DNA from: an uncultured Planctomycetaceae bacterium
Lineage (GTDB): Bacteria > Planctomycetota > Planctomycetia > Pirellulales > Pirellulaceae
Direction of reading: 5' to 3'
NCBI GenBank assembly: GCA_903927685.1
Contig: CAIYOB010001636.1
Location: forward strand, 1 to 16,801
DNA: 16,801 nt
Positions within the stretch are counted from its first letter, which is position 1; every line of letters starts with the position of its first letter. Shown here piece after piece: positions 7,901 to 14,357 of this stretch. The notes below the pieces were generated by a model that ran no database searches, was not told where the DNA came from, and saw only the letters and a list, made by a program, of their open reading frames with translations. Position numbers and translations under genes: made by a program.

Positions 7901-9509
7901 GCGGTTGCACGGGCCGCTGGAGATGGAGTTGCCAGCCGAGCCGACGCCCGTGGGCCTGCCGTTCCCGCCGCCGCGGCCGCCTGGCGGCGCTGACCGAGCC
8001 GAGCCGGCGCCGCCCGCCACGGCGGCAGCGTCCGCGTCTCCCGTTGACCAACGCCCCGTCGTGAGCGCCGGCCTGGTCTGCCTGGTGAACGATCTGGCCC
8101 AACCCGAGCGACAATGGAACACTTGGATCGAGTTCGCCGTGCGGCCGCCGCGAACCTATCTCGATGCGGACATCGCCTACGATCCTGCCAGTCAACGGAT
8201 CGCGATTCGTGTCCAGCCCCGTGACGCCGACGGCGACGGACAAGCGAACGTCGAGCTGTTGCCGCCGTCGCTCAGCGCTCAACCGATCGCCGTCGCGTGG
8301 GACACGACCGGGGTGCTACCCGCCGGCACAGAAATGAAGGACCGGGCCGAGCTGGCGGCTCCCGGCTACGCTGCGACGCTGTTCGCCAAGGTCGAGCCGG
8401 AGACGGAGAAGCGGATCCCGGTGCGGCTGGCGATCGACGGCTATCCGCGGGCTTTTCTCTACCAGGTCCGCTGCGACCAGACGGGACGGCCGGCCGAACC
8501 GGAACGCTCCCCGTGCCGGATCCGGATCACGTCGCCGCTCGCAGGTGACGCTTTTCCGGCGCCCGCCGAAACGCTTCCGATCGAGTTCCAAGTCGATGCC
8601 CCGGAGGATGCCTTTCAGAAGCCGGGCGACGTCGTCGAACTCGGACTGGACGAGGACGGCGACCGGACGCTGCGGCGGGAACGCACGCTGCAGTGGCGCT
8701 GTGACCGCCAGGTCACCGTCCGCTTGCATCAGGTCGAGCCCGACGGACAGATCCAGTTCCATACCGAAGTCACCGACTTTCGGGTCTCCCTCCCCGCCGG
8801 CGGCCTGCGCAACAAGACCGTGGACGTGTTGGCCCAGCTCACCGTCAACTTGCCGGTCGCCGGACAGGGCCCACTGACGGACCAGCACGCGGTCGCGGTC
8901 GTGCTGGACGGCGCTCCTCCCGTCCTCCGCGTGGAACTGCCCGCCAGACCTGTCGCGGCTGGCGACGAAATTCCCGTCACGCTGGTCGCCGAGGAGTTGA
9001 GCGGGATCGCCAAGGGGCGTGTGGGACTGGATCGGAACGCTTCCGGTGAGCTGGAAGACGCGGACCAACCGCTGCTGCTCACCGCGCCGCCCAGCGTCGG
9101 CCCGTGGACGACGGCGCTGCCCACCAAGGACTTGCCGCCCGGACGCTACACGTTGATCGTCCAGGCCACGGATCGCGTGGGCTTGTCGGCCCGAGCCGCC
9201 GGCACCGTCACGGTGGCTGCTCCGCGGAAGGAACCGCCAGCCGCCGGCTCGCCGCTCGACACCGGCGCGATCCGAGGCCGAGTGGTCCTGGTCAGCCGTC
9301 CCGCCGCGGGCATCCGCGTTACCCTGGAGGGCCTGAATCGCTCGGCCGTCAGCGACAGCCAAGGCTCCTTCGTTTTTCCCGAAGTGCCGCCCGGGACCTA
9401 TACACTCCGCGCTAGCGGCGCCGCGTTGAACCGCTTCCGCCGCGGCACGGCCAGTGTCACCGTCACCGGCGGCCCGCAGCCCGCGGCCGTCGAGGTCCAA
9501 CTGGAGTGA
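4968..9509 (+). CDS. Giant membrane-anchored caspase-fold protein, catalytic Cys replaced
   Basis: A 1513-residue protein. A short basic N-terminus precedes one transmembrane helix (about 33-56). A caspase-like (peptidase C14) domain follows (about 65-290): TLVLYVAGHG supplies the catalytic His (H133), but the strand LLVLDAGR (175-182) has Gly181 where LDAC or LDCC is expected, so proteolysis is doubtful. Residues 248-259 (D-x-D-x-D...E) resemble an EF-hand loop. A Pro/Ala/Ser linker (about 311-368) leads to a long Leu/Arg/Glu-rich helical region (about 370-760), then beta-rich repeats with DADGDG near 1085 and DEDGDR near 1226. The C-terminus (about 1434-1513) looks like a carboxypeptidase regulatory-like beta-sandwich (GAIRGRVVL, then FVFPEVPPGTYTLRA). 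No strong Shine-Dalgarno precedes the ATG, so the start is tentative. Divergent from tssK, hence possibly linked to T6SS. Function unknown. Confidence 0.85.
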   Translation: MRASQGSPAPQRSWRGHASRTPATSSARWTLRILLPALGLGLLVLFAWLLVQWLFLPTIHLACLPVVDYDVLAAPPIRFVQEDIQAFADVGAHRPAVELGDLQTSDAMPTWPRRLEGCRTAGRDTLVLYVAGHGITEEGNAYLLCSDFLRRDAPGRYPLDDLLTELEAWPADFKLLVLDAGRLTYDARLGILVDELPRLLEDRLQRRRDPRLWVLTANGPFETSHVSSSARRSAFGYYLAHAFRGAADRDDDAQVDLAELADYVRAGVSQFARQETGGREHQTPQLLQAGVGNVATPPAFTLTLVSQPQTPAEQASADGTPSPAETPPGTKPQPSGSDPKSAAAEPERTAKTQAPAQKPAPESAASTVPAELREARRLLAQAWAARDRFQTRTEAGTWLPADYAPHVWREYQETLLGYEQRLWAGDSFQAQEIAARLQQEVLPLASVLSAATVPPGLDRGTVLGRLAEARRQFVGGEVQASYDQPVPAGERLREAVQFADELAFDVAYLVRWHAAAATASPQSLSEYPALLQLVEFGLPTLRNLLDELLTADVGAVSAGGDRQACLDELRRRLDELRRLREQIERDGIHREAQQLVTELSAGGRVQGVADRIDALLATPLLPAPLRQALLDARSRLESPFPPPDLAAVVPSRPTLPGWRRQRLLEQTQLEISLVAWADPDAAAGLAASFAAVRTADQQLAASGDEAAWWQTWRPLGAGLRDFYRDLPARIRQLGQSADAQAARQAARLLRLVDARDAQRVESEAAVLAVPRLPRPVEAPPALTLAGPDSVELEPGAWRPLELTVGPASLSVDQAVMSIQYEANEIELEVQGESATDWRAIASAQSQRLQWRRDDPRVVNCRVRPRTHGPGAADVEVSLTARGQTASHRLQLQIRAPEIVELTVGGPPLASERPSEGPDRLRLLPFPNRVTPYRFQLVNRSGKKRRVRVELWSQPPGDGTTEAFQLPREATGMLRPGFARLHGPLEMELPAEPTPVGLPFPPPRPPGGADRAEPAPPATAAASASPVDQRPVVSAGLVCLVNDLAQPERQWNTWIEFAVRPPRTYLDADIAYDPASQRIAIRVQPRDADGDGQANVELLPPSLSAQPIAVAWDTTGVLPAGTEMKDRAELAAPGYAATLFAKVEPETEKRIPVRLAIDGYPRAFLYQVRCDQTGRPAEPERSPCRIRITSPLAGDAFPAPAETLPIEFQVDAPEDAFQKPGDVVELGLDEDGDRTLRRERTLQWRCDRQVTVRLHQVEPDGQIQFHTEVTDFRVSLPAGGLRNKTVDVLAQLTVNLPVAGQGPLTDQHAVAVVLDGAPPVLRVELPARPVAAGDEIPVTLVAEELSGIAKGRVGLDRNASGELEDADQPLLLTAPPSVGPWTTALPTKDLPPGRYTLIVQATDRVGLSARAAGTVTVAAPRKEPPAAGSPLDTGAIRGRVVLVSRPAAGIRVTLEGLNRSAVSDSQGSFVFPEVPPGTYTLRASGAALNRFRRGTASVTVTGGPQPAAVEVQLE

Positions 9510-9626
9510 CCGCCGCCCGGTCCGCGGGGAAGCGTTCCGGAAGGGGCGGAGGATCGGTTCTCGGGGTGCATCCGAAGCCCATGGGGACGCCTGGACGGCG
9601 ACTCGGCTGCGGGACGAGGGGCCGCG

Positions 9627-10517
9627 TCACGGCGAACCCTGGGGGGGCTCTTCCGCTTCGACGCGGCGGATCTGCCGCAGGAAGGCGTCCAAGCTGGGCG
9701 TCCGGTGCTCGCGGTTCGCCGCCAGGCATTCGGTGATCGCAGCGGCCAGCGTGGGGTCGAGCCCCGGCCGCACTTCCAGCAGCGGGACCGGCTTGTCGGT
9801 GTCGTGGCTGAGCGCTCCGACCCCGGAGGGATCCGCGTGCGGCCAAGGCAATTCGAAGGCGAGCAGCTCGTAGGCCGAGACGCCGAACGCAAAGACGTCG
9901 ACGCGGCGGTCCGTCGGCCGCCGGCGGACGATTTCCGGCGCCATATACATGGGCGTCCCCGTGCGGTTGCCCGGCTGGCGGAACGCGGGCAGATCGGGCA
10001 GGGTCAAGCCGAAATCGATCAGTTTCAGCGACTGGAAATCGTCGGAGACGATGAAGTTCCGCGGACACACGTCGCGGTGGATGTAGCCGGCCGTATGGAC
10101 CGCGTGGATCGCCTCGGCCATCTGCCGAATCAGGTTCACGCGGCAGCCGACCAGCCGCGGATCGCGCTGCCGGATCAGGGCGTGCAGGCCGACCCCGGAA
10201 ACGTACTCCATGACGATGTAGGTCTGGCCCTTGGTCGTGGTCCCGTACTCGTAAGTCTCGACGATCCGGGGATGCTTCAGCGACTTGGCGATCTCGCCCT
10301 CAGGTGGCTTGTTCAGTTCCTTGAACCGCGACTCGAACAGCGCCGTCTTCTCCGGATCGCAGATCTTCAGGCCGACGATGCGGTCGGTCTTGCGGTCCCG
10401 CGCCCGGTGAAACTTGGACATCGTGCCCGCCAGCCCTTCCGACAGCAAGTCGAAGCGCAAATTGACGTCAACTTCCTTGCTGGCGAACAGCGATTGCAGT
10501 TTGTCCATCAGGCCCAT
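9627..10517 (-). CDS. Serine/threonine protein kinase, atypical catalytic loop
   Basis: A 296-residue cytoplasmic kinase with no membrane segment. Visible motifs: VGLK with ATP-binding Lys51, catalytic loop HRDVCPRN (H147-N154), DFG (168-170) and GTPMYMAPE (187-195). Two oddities: the Gly-rich loop is poor (LLSEGLAGTMSKFHRA, 24-39), and the Lys usually two residues after the catalytic Asp is Cys151. Asp149 and Asn154 are kept, so activity is plausible. The ATG at 10517 (MGLMDKLQSLF) is preferred. A GTG at 10529 would overlap the accD stop by 4 nt, and an ATG at 10508 is also possible. Translational coupling to accD is likely. Whether it acts on carboxylase, on T6SS proteins or elsewhere cannot be told. 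The end converges on the caspase-fold gene with 117 bp between, in which I see no clear terminator. Confidence 0.9.
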   Translation of the reverse strand: MGLMDKLQSLFASKEVDVNLRFDLLSEGLAGTMSKFHRARDRKTDRIVGLKICDPEKTALFESRFKELNKPPEGEIAKSLKHPRIVETYEYGTTTKGQTYIVMEYVSGVGLHALIRQRDPRLVGCRVNLIRQMAEAIHAVHTAGYIHRDVCPRNFIVSDDFQSLKLIDFGLTLPDLPAFRQPGNRTGTPMYMAPEIVRRRPTDRRVDVFAFGVSAYELLAFELPWPHADPSGVGALSHDTDKPVPLLEVRPGLDPTLAAAITECLAANREHRTPSLDAFLRQIRRVEAEEPPQGSP

Positions 10518-10525
10518 AACGCCGC

Positions 10526-11338
10526 TCACTTGCCGCAGTAATCGATAATCCTGGCGATCTCCGTCTTGAGTTTGTCGCGCGGCACGATGCGATCGACATA
10601 GCCGTGCTCGAGCAGGAACTCGCTGGACTGAAAGCCCTCGGGCAATTCAATCCGGATGGTCGCCTTGATCGTCCGCGGGCCGGCAAAGCCGATCAGCGCC
10701 TTGGGCTCGGCGAAAATCACGTCCCCCAAGGCGGCGAAACTGGCCGCGACGCCGCCCATGGTCGGATTCGTCAGGACGGAGATGTACAGTCCGCCGGCCC
10801 GATCATACCGCGCCAGGGCCGCCGAGACCTTGGCCATCTGCATCAGCGACAGGATGCCCTCGTGCATGCGGGCCCCGCCACCGGAGCCGCTGATGATGAT
10901 CAGCGGCAGCCGCTGGTCCGTCGCGCGTTCGACCAGTCGCGCCAAACGCTCGCCCACCACCGAGCCCATACTGCCCATGATGAACGCCGAATCGGTGACG
11001 CCCAACGCCACGCGCCGCGCCCGGATCATCCCGCCGCCCGTCAAGGCCGCGTCGCTGAGCCCGGTCCGCTTCTGTTCGGCCACCAGGCGATCCGCATAAC
11101 GCTTCGAGTCGGCAAAGTTGAGCGGATCCGTCGGCAGGATTTCGGCGTCCCACTCCTCGAACGTGCCTTCGTCCAGCACTTGCGCGATCCGTTCCCGCGC
11201 CGAGACGTAGAAGTGGTAGCCGCACTCCGGGCAAACCCCTTGGCGCTCATACACCGCCTTGCGAAACAGCGTAGCCTGGCAACCGGGGCACCGCAGCCAC
11301 AGGCCTTCCGGCACCCCGCGTTTTTTCCTCGTCGTCAT
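10526..11338 (-). CDS. accD: Acetyl-CoA carboxylase carboxyltransferase subunit beta
   Basis: A 270-residue AccD, close to the usual 280-300. It transfers the carboxyl group from biotin to acetyl-CoA to make malonyl-CoA, the first step of fatty-acid synthesis, together with AccA, AccB and AccC, none of which is in this window. The N-terminal zinc ribbon is intact: C17-x2-C20 and C36-x2-C39. The crotonase-fold core shows [20 protein letters not shown] and, later, [20 protein letters not shown] and [10 protein letters not shown], all typical of AccD. It follows the phosphatase-fold gene by 45 nt and its stop touches the kinase start. The base before the start shows no strong Shine-Dalgarno, but the ATG gives a normal AccD N-terminus. 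Confidence 0.97.
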   Translation of the reverse strand: MTTRKKRGVPEGLWLRCPGCQATLFRKAVYERQGVCPECGYHFYVSARERIAQVLDEGTFEEWDAEILPTDPLNFADSKRYADRLVAEQKRTGLSDAALTGGGMIRARRVALGVTDSAFIMGSMGSVVGERLARLVERATDQRLPLIIISGSGGGARMHEGILSLMQMAKVSAALARYDRAGGLYISVLTNPTMGGVAASFAALGDVIFAEPKALIGFAGPRTIKATIRIELPEGFQSSEFLLEHGYVDRIVPRDKLKTEIARIIDYCGK

Positions 11339-11383
11339 GATCCCAATAGCTTTCCGCGAAACATGCTCTGGCGTCCCGCCCGA

Positions 11384-11977
11384 CTAGCCCTCGACCGCTT
11401 TCACTGCCGAATCGGTCGGGGATTCGATGTCGATACTCTCCCAGACACCCAAGTCGCACTCCGATTTCCACAGGTCACCCAAGCCGCAAGGCCGCAGACA
11501 GCACCGCAGGATGCTGGCCAACGGTTCGGAGACCACGATCCCAATCACGCCCCGCTTGTGCTTGCGGAGCAAGCGCTTCAGCACTTGCTGCACTCGCAGC
11601 CGGGCCGCCGCCACGGTCTCGCCCTCCGGCGGACAAACCGTCTCCGGCTGATCCTGCCACATCCGGTACACCTTCGGCTGCCGCTGCTTGACGTCCTCGA
11701 TCAGCATTCCGTGCCACAGGCCGTGATCCAGGTTGTGCAGCGTGTCCAGGCGTTTGAGCTTGACGTCCAGCCGGTCAGCCACCAACTCGGCGGTTTGCCA
11801 GGCGGACTGGCACGGCGCCGAGTAGATAATCTCGATATCGGTGTTCGCCAAGGCTCCGGCCGCCTGTGCCGCCTGCTGCCTGCCAAGGTCATTCAAAGGA
11901 ATGTCCAGTGTGCCCTTGATCCGTCGCTGCTGGTCAAAGTCGGTCGAACCGGGGCGGATGATGTAAATGCGCAACAT
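11384..11977 (-). CDS. Histidine-phosphatase-fold protein lacking catalytic histidines
   Basis: A 197-residue protein of the phosphoglycerate-mutase-like (histidine phosphatase) fold. The N-terminus MLRIYIIRPGSTDFDQQ aligns with the family's LIRHGET.WN, but the phospho-accepting His is Pro9. GTLDIPLNDLGRQQA (22-36) and YSAPCQSAWQTAELVA (52-67) match family positions, although the usual Arg of the second block is Ser58. The second catalytic His, normally in VSHG, is Glu151 (VVSEPLAS). Only Arg8 of the phosphate pocket is clearly kept, so it is probably not a phosphatase; a binding or regulatory role is possible. An AGAGGA lies about 13 nt before the ATG. It lies 16 nt after ribulose-phosphate 3-epimerase and 45 nt before accD, in one likely operon. 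Confidence 0.88.
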   Translation of the reverse strand: MLRIYIIRPGSTDFDQQRRIKGTLDIPLNDLGRQQAAQAAGALANTDIEIIYSAPCQSAWQTAELVADRLDVKLKRLDTLHNLDHGLWHGMLIEDVKQRQPKVYRMWQDQPETVCPPEGETVAAARLRVQQVLKRLLRKHKRGVIGIVVSEPLASILRCCLRPCGLGDLWKSECDLGVWESIDIESPTDSAVKAVEG

Positions 11978-11993
11978 ACCCGGGAAGTATCCT

Positions 11994-12683
11994 CTATTTG
12001 CCGCCGGCCAGCCCGGTCAGCTCATCCAGCACCGGACCATACTCGTCCTGGCTGAAGATCGCCGAACCGACCACGAACAACCCTGCGCCGGCCTGGGCGC
12101 AACTCCCGATCGTCTTTCGATTTACACCGCCGTCTACCTCCAACATCAGCCGCGGGTCCGTCATCTCACGGACCCGCCGCAGCTTGTCCAAGGCCACCGG
12201 ATCAAACGGCTGCTTGCCAAACCCCGCCGGGACACTCATCACCAACACCAAATCGCACAGGTCCAGGCAGCCTTCGATCCGCGTCAGGGGCGTCGCCGGG
12301 TCCAAGGCCACCCCGGCTCCCATCCCCAGGTTGCGAATATGCTCCAAAACGGGCCGCGAGTCGCCGTTGGTCTCGACATGGATGGTCAATAGGTCGGCGC
12401 CCGCTTCGCAGAACGCGGCCACGTACTTGGCCGGCTCCATGATCATCAAGTGCACGTCCAGCGGCAGATCGGTCAGCCGCCGTGCGGCAGCCACAATTGG
12501 CATGCCGTAAGTGATGTTGGGGACAAAACATCCGTCCATCACGTCCAGGTGCAACGCCTCGGCTCCCGCCGCCTCCAGCCGCCGCACCTCCCGCTCCAGA
12601 TTGCTGAAATCGCACAGCAACAGCGATGGCAAGACCACTGGCGCGGCAGCTCGGAGTCGTTCGACGTTGGCGTTAGGGGACAT
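11994..12683 (-). CDS. rpe: Ribulose-phosphate 3-epimerase
   Basis: A 229-residue TIM-barrel enzyme that interconverts D-ribulose 5-phosphate and D-xylulose 5-phosphate in the pentose phosphate and Calvin pathways. Motifs are complete: LPSLLLCDF (18-26), ALHLDVMDGCFVPNIT (43-58) with metal ligands His45 and Asp47, VHLM with His78, VMSVPAGFGKQPF (148-160), catalytic Asp184 in LEVDGGVN, and VVGSAIF near the end. The loop reads MSVPAGFGKQ where MTVNPGFGGQ is usual, a mild deviation. The ATG at 12683 gives the normal length (about 220-230). The frame stays open to 12782, but that extension crosses the likely promoter at 12739-12747. Downstream genes follow closely, so it probably starts an rpe-phosphatase-accD-kinase transcript. 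Confidence 0.96.
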   Translation of the reverse strand: MSPNANVERLRAAAPVVLPSLLLCDFSNLEREVRRLEAAGAEALHLDVMDGCFVPNITYGMPIVAAARRLTDLPLDVHLMIMEPAKYVAAFCEAGADLLTIHVETNGDSRPVLEHIRNLGMGAGVALDPATPLTRIEGCLDLCDLVLVMSVPAGFGKQPFDPVALDKLRRVREMTDPRLMLEVDGGVNRKTIGSCAQAGAGLFVVGSAIFSQDEYGPVLDELTGLAGGK

Positions 12684-12738
12684 GGAATCGGTTTTTGGCA
12701 CCTGGGGCGCTGGAAAACGCGTGTTCTCAAGTTGGCGA

Positions 12739-12747
12739 ATTGTAGCA
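12739..12747 (-). promoter_or_regulatory. Extended -10 promoter for rpe
   Basis: The minus strand reads TGCTACAAT: an extended -10 (TGn) with TACAAT, one mismatch from consensus. No clear -35 lies at 16-18 bp upstream, as is common for extended -10 promoters. Transcription would start near 12732 and give a leader of about 49 nt to the ATG at 12683. Immediately upstream on the minus strand, GCAGACGC occurs twice in tandem (within 12762-12777), with unknown role. Confidence 0.45.
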
Positions 12748-12792
12748 GGCCCGTTTTTCGGCGTCTGCGCGTCTGCCGGCAAAAGATCCGCG

Positions 12793-13635
12793 TCAACCGA
12801 CCTTGGCCTTCAGATCGTTCAGCAGCCGGATCGCCCGGCCGATTTCCGCCTTTTGGCGTTCCGGTTCCTGGGGAATCTCCCGTTCGATGGTCAGCGGCCC
12901 CGTATAGCCGATCGCGTCCAGGGTCCGCAAAAAGTTCTCCATCCCCACGTCGCCTTCGCCTAACGGCACTTCCCGGCCCCATTCTTTTCCCGGGTTGGCT
13001 GCCCATTTGCCGTCCTTGCAATGGACGCTGTGCACGCGGCTGCCGATTTGCTGCAAGGCCGCGATCGGCTCGCCCGTCCCGTACAGAATCATGTTCGCGG
13101 GATCAAAGTTGACGAACAGATTGGCGCGTTCGACGTCGGCAATGAAACGCAGCAAGCCCGCGGCGGTCTCCTGCCCCGTCTCCAGGTGCAGGTTCTGCCC
13201 GTTGGCCCCGGCATGGTCGCAGACTTCCCGCGTCACCGCCAGCACGTCGCGATACAGGGGATCCGCCGCGTCGTGGGGAATGAAACCCAGATGCAAAGCC
13301 ACGACATCGCAGCCCAGCAGGCGGGCGAAATCCGAGATCTCCTTCATTTCTTGGGTGCGAGCCGCACGCGTCTCGGGCGGCACCAGTCCCACCGTCCGGA
13401 CGACCGTCGGGATGTCCGCGTAACTCTCGCCCTCGAAGCCGCCGAACACGACCGAAATCTTGATCCCCAGTTCATTCAAGCGGGCACTGAACTTGTCCGC
13501 ATTTTCCGGGCTGCGGGTCTCGCGATGAGGCGCATGCAGATGCACGGTCGGCACACCCAGTTCATGGGCAACCTCCAACCGCACACCCAATCCCGCGTCG
13601 ATACTCGCAAACACACCGATCGGCCACTTTTCCAT
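12793..13635 (-). CDS. Sugar phosphate isomerase/epimerase-like TIM-barrel protein
   Basis: A 280-residue protein of the xylose-isomerase-like / AP endonuclease 2 TIM-barrel superfamily. Probable metal-binding residues sit at the usual strand ends: HLGFIPH (115-121), LHLETGQETA with Glu152, VNFDPANM with Asp178, VHSVHCKDG with His202 and His205, and TIEREI with Glu251. These suggest a divalent-metal sugar isomerase or epimerase; the substrate cannot be read from sequence. The ATG at 13635 has an AGGAG Shine-Dalgarno sequence upstream and no signal peptide follows. The longer open frame to 13797 runs through the hairpin element and is not coding. The rpe gene lies 109 bp downstream with its own likely promoter, so co-transcription is possible but not required. 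Confidence 0.9.
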   Translation of the reverse strand: MEKWPIGVFASIDAGLGVRLEVAHELGVPTVHLHAPHRETRSPENADKFSARLNELGIKISVVFGGFEGESYADIPTVVRTVGLVPPETRAARTQEMKEISDFARLLGCDVVALHLGFIPHDAADPLYRDVLAVTREVCDHAGANGQNLHLETGQETAAGLLRFIADVERANLFVNFDPANMILYGTGEPIAALQQIGSRVHSVHCKDGKWAANPGKEWGREVPLGEGDVGMENFLRTLDAIGYTGPLTIEREIPQEPERQKAEIGRAIRLLNDLKAKVG

Positions 13636-13686
13636 GATTCTTGCTCCTGTCGTTCCCGAATGGACTTGCTCCTCGGACGTTTGTCT

Positions 13687-13833
13687 CGAACGGCACCAGG
13701 TTAAGAGAAGAAGCACGGGAAGGGTGGCCGGGGTCGAGTGCAGCGAGCCCCCGGAATCCTCGCGGACTGTGGGCGCGCTGCACTCGACCACAGCCACCCC
13801 GGCAATCCGGAGTCCTTAACCTAGTGCCATTCG
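13687..13833 (-). repeat. 147-nt near-perfect hairpin element (MITE/REP-like or structured leader RNA)
   Basis: Outer arms: 13687-13705 and 13815-13833 pair over 19 bp. Two plus-strand mismatches become G-U pairs in minus-strand RNA. Inner arms: 13722-13745 and 13776-13799 pair over 24 bp with one mismatch and one further G-U pair on the minus strand. At the tip, AGUCC and GGAUU flank GCGA, a GNRA tetraloop on the minus strand (13760-13763 on the plus). The wobble pattern favours minus-strand RNA as the folding form. The element lies 51 nt upstream of the TIM-barrel gene start, so it could sit in its leader. The 14-nt ends GGCACCAGGTTAAG and CTTAACCTAGTGCC act as terminal inverted repeats, as in a small mobile element. 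No clear target-site duplication is seen. Confidence 0.75.
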
Positions 13834-14357
13834 CGTTGGTCTCGGCCGCGGCCTTGGGCCGCAAGTCGTGTCATGCCGGCATCTTACGTGACCGGACGCT
13901 AGCATTGCAAGCAGGGTGCAGCTATCACCGTATGTAGTGGGTTCGCACGTTCCGTGGCCCAAAATAGAGGCTCGCGCTAGGAGTCTGAGCCGTGGCGGGT
14001 AGAATCTCGCCCGCTGCAACCCTTTCAGAACGACCAGGCAATGGGTCTAGAAGGAGAGGTTCGAGGTAACCGATAAGGACATCGTTCTCCAGGGAAACGC
14101 CGAGGATTGGCGCCACTGGTACGCGCAGGACCTCCCTGAGCACACGGGGGCAGGATCACCGCCGACACCGCCGCAGATGCTTGACACTGCCGGTGCCCGG
14201 GCGTTCGTCATCCGCCCTACGCCGACCGCACGACGCGGCTGCTTTGAGGCATGCAACGGCCACGGAACTGGTTTTCAGCACACTCCCCGGGCGAGAACGC
14301 CTCGCGCCTCTGGTCTCGTTCCGATGGCCTGAGTGTTTCAATCTGAAGGGAGTACAG
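13834..14357. other. Intergenic stretch with no convincing gene; possible gene remnant
   Basis: About 520 bp between the hairpin element and the C26-like gene. The most protein-like frame is on the minus strand, 13925-14143 (GTG start, 72 codons, with VPVAPILGVSLENDVLIGYL). It has no recognised domain, its codon use is less GC-biased at third positions than its neighbours, and an in-frame TGA lies just upstream of the GTG, so it may be a remnant or chance. The plus-strand frame leading into the C26-like gene does not resemble that family before 14358. No tRNA, array or clear promoter was found; TTGACA at 14181 lacks a matching -10. Confidence 0.3.
13881..13910 (-). promoter_or_regulatory. Possible promoter upstream of the hairpin element
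   Basis: On the minus strand TTGCAA (13905-13910) and TAAGAT (13881-13886) are spaced by 18 bp, each matching 4 of 6 consensus bases. If used, the transcript would start near 13874 and carry the whole hairpin in a leader of about 240 nt before the TIM-barrel gene. Weak match; chance occurrence is possible. Confidence 0.22.

Noticed and set aside
4833..8282. 1149-codon open frame on the minus strand opposite the giant protein gene
   Set aside because: It is rich in Arg, Gln and Gly with no recognisable domain, and mirrors the high-GC codon pattern of the plus-strand gene, whose caspase-fold and membrane motifs are clear.
9510..9626. Possible bidirectional terminator between the giant protein gene and the kinase gene
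   Set aside because: Only short GC-rich self-complementary pieces and no T-run on either strand; not supportable as a terminator.
10604..12055. 483-codon plus-strand frame opposite accD and the phosphatase-fold gene
   Set aside because: Shadow frame: no family features, while the opposite strand encodes intact AccD motifs.
13925..14143. 72-codon minus-strand frame with protein-like text
   Set aside because: GTG start, no Shine-Dalgarno, no domain, and codon use unlike neighbours; kept only as a possible remnant within the intergenic entry.
14181..14186. Perfect TTGACA upstream of the C26-like gene
   Set aside because: The hexamers at 16, 17 and 18 bp downstream do not resemble TATAAT.
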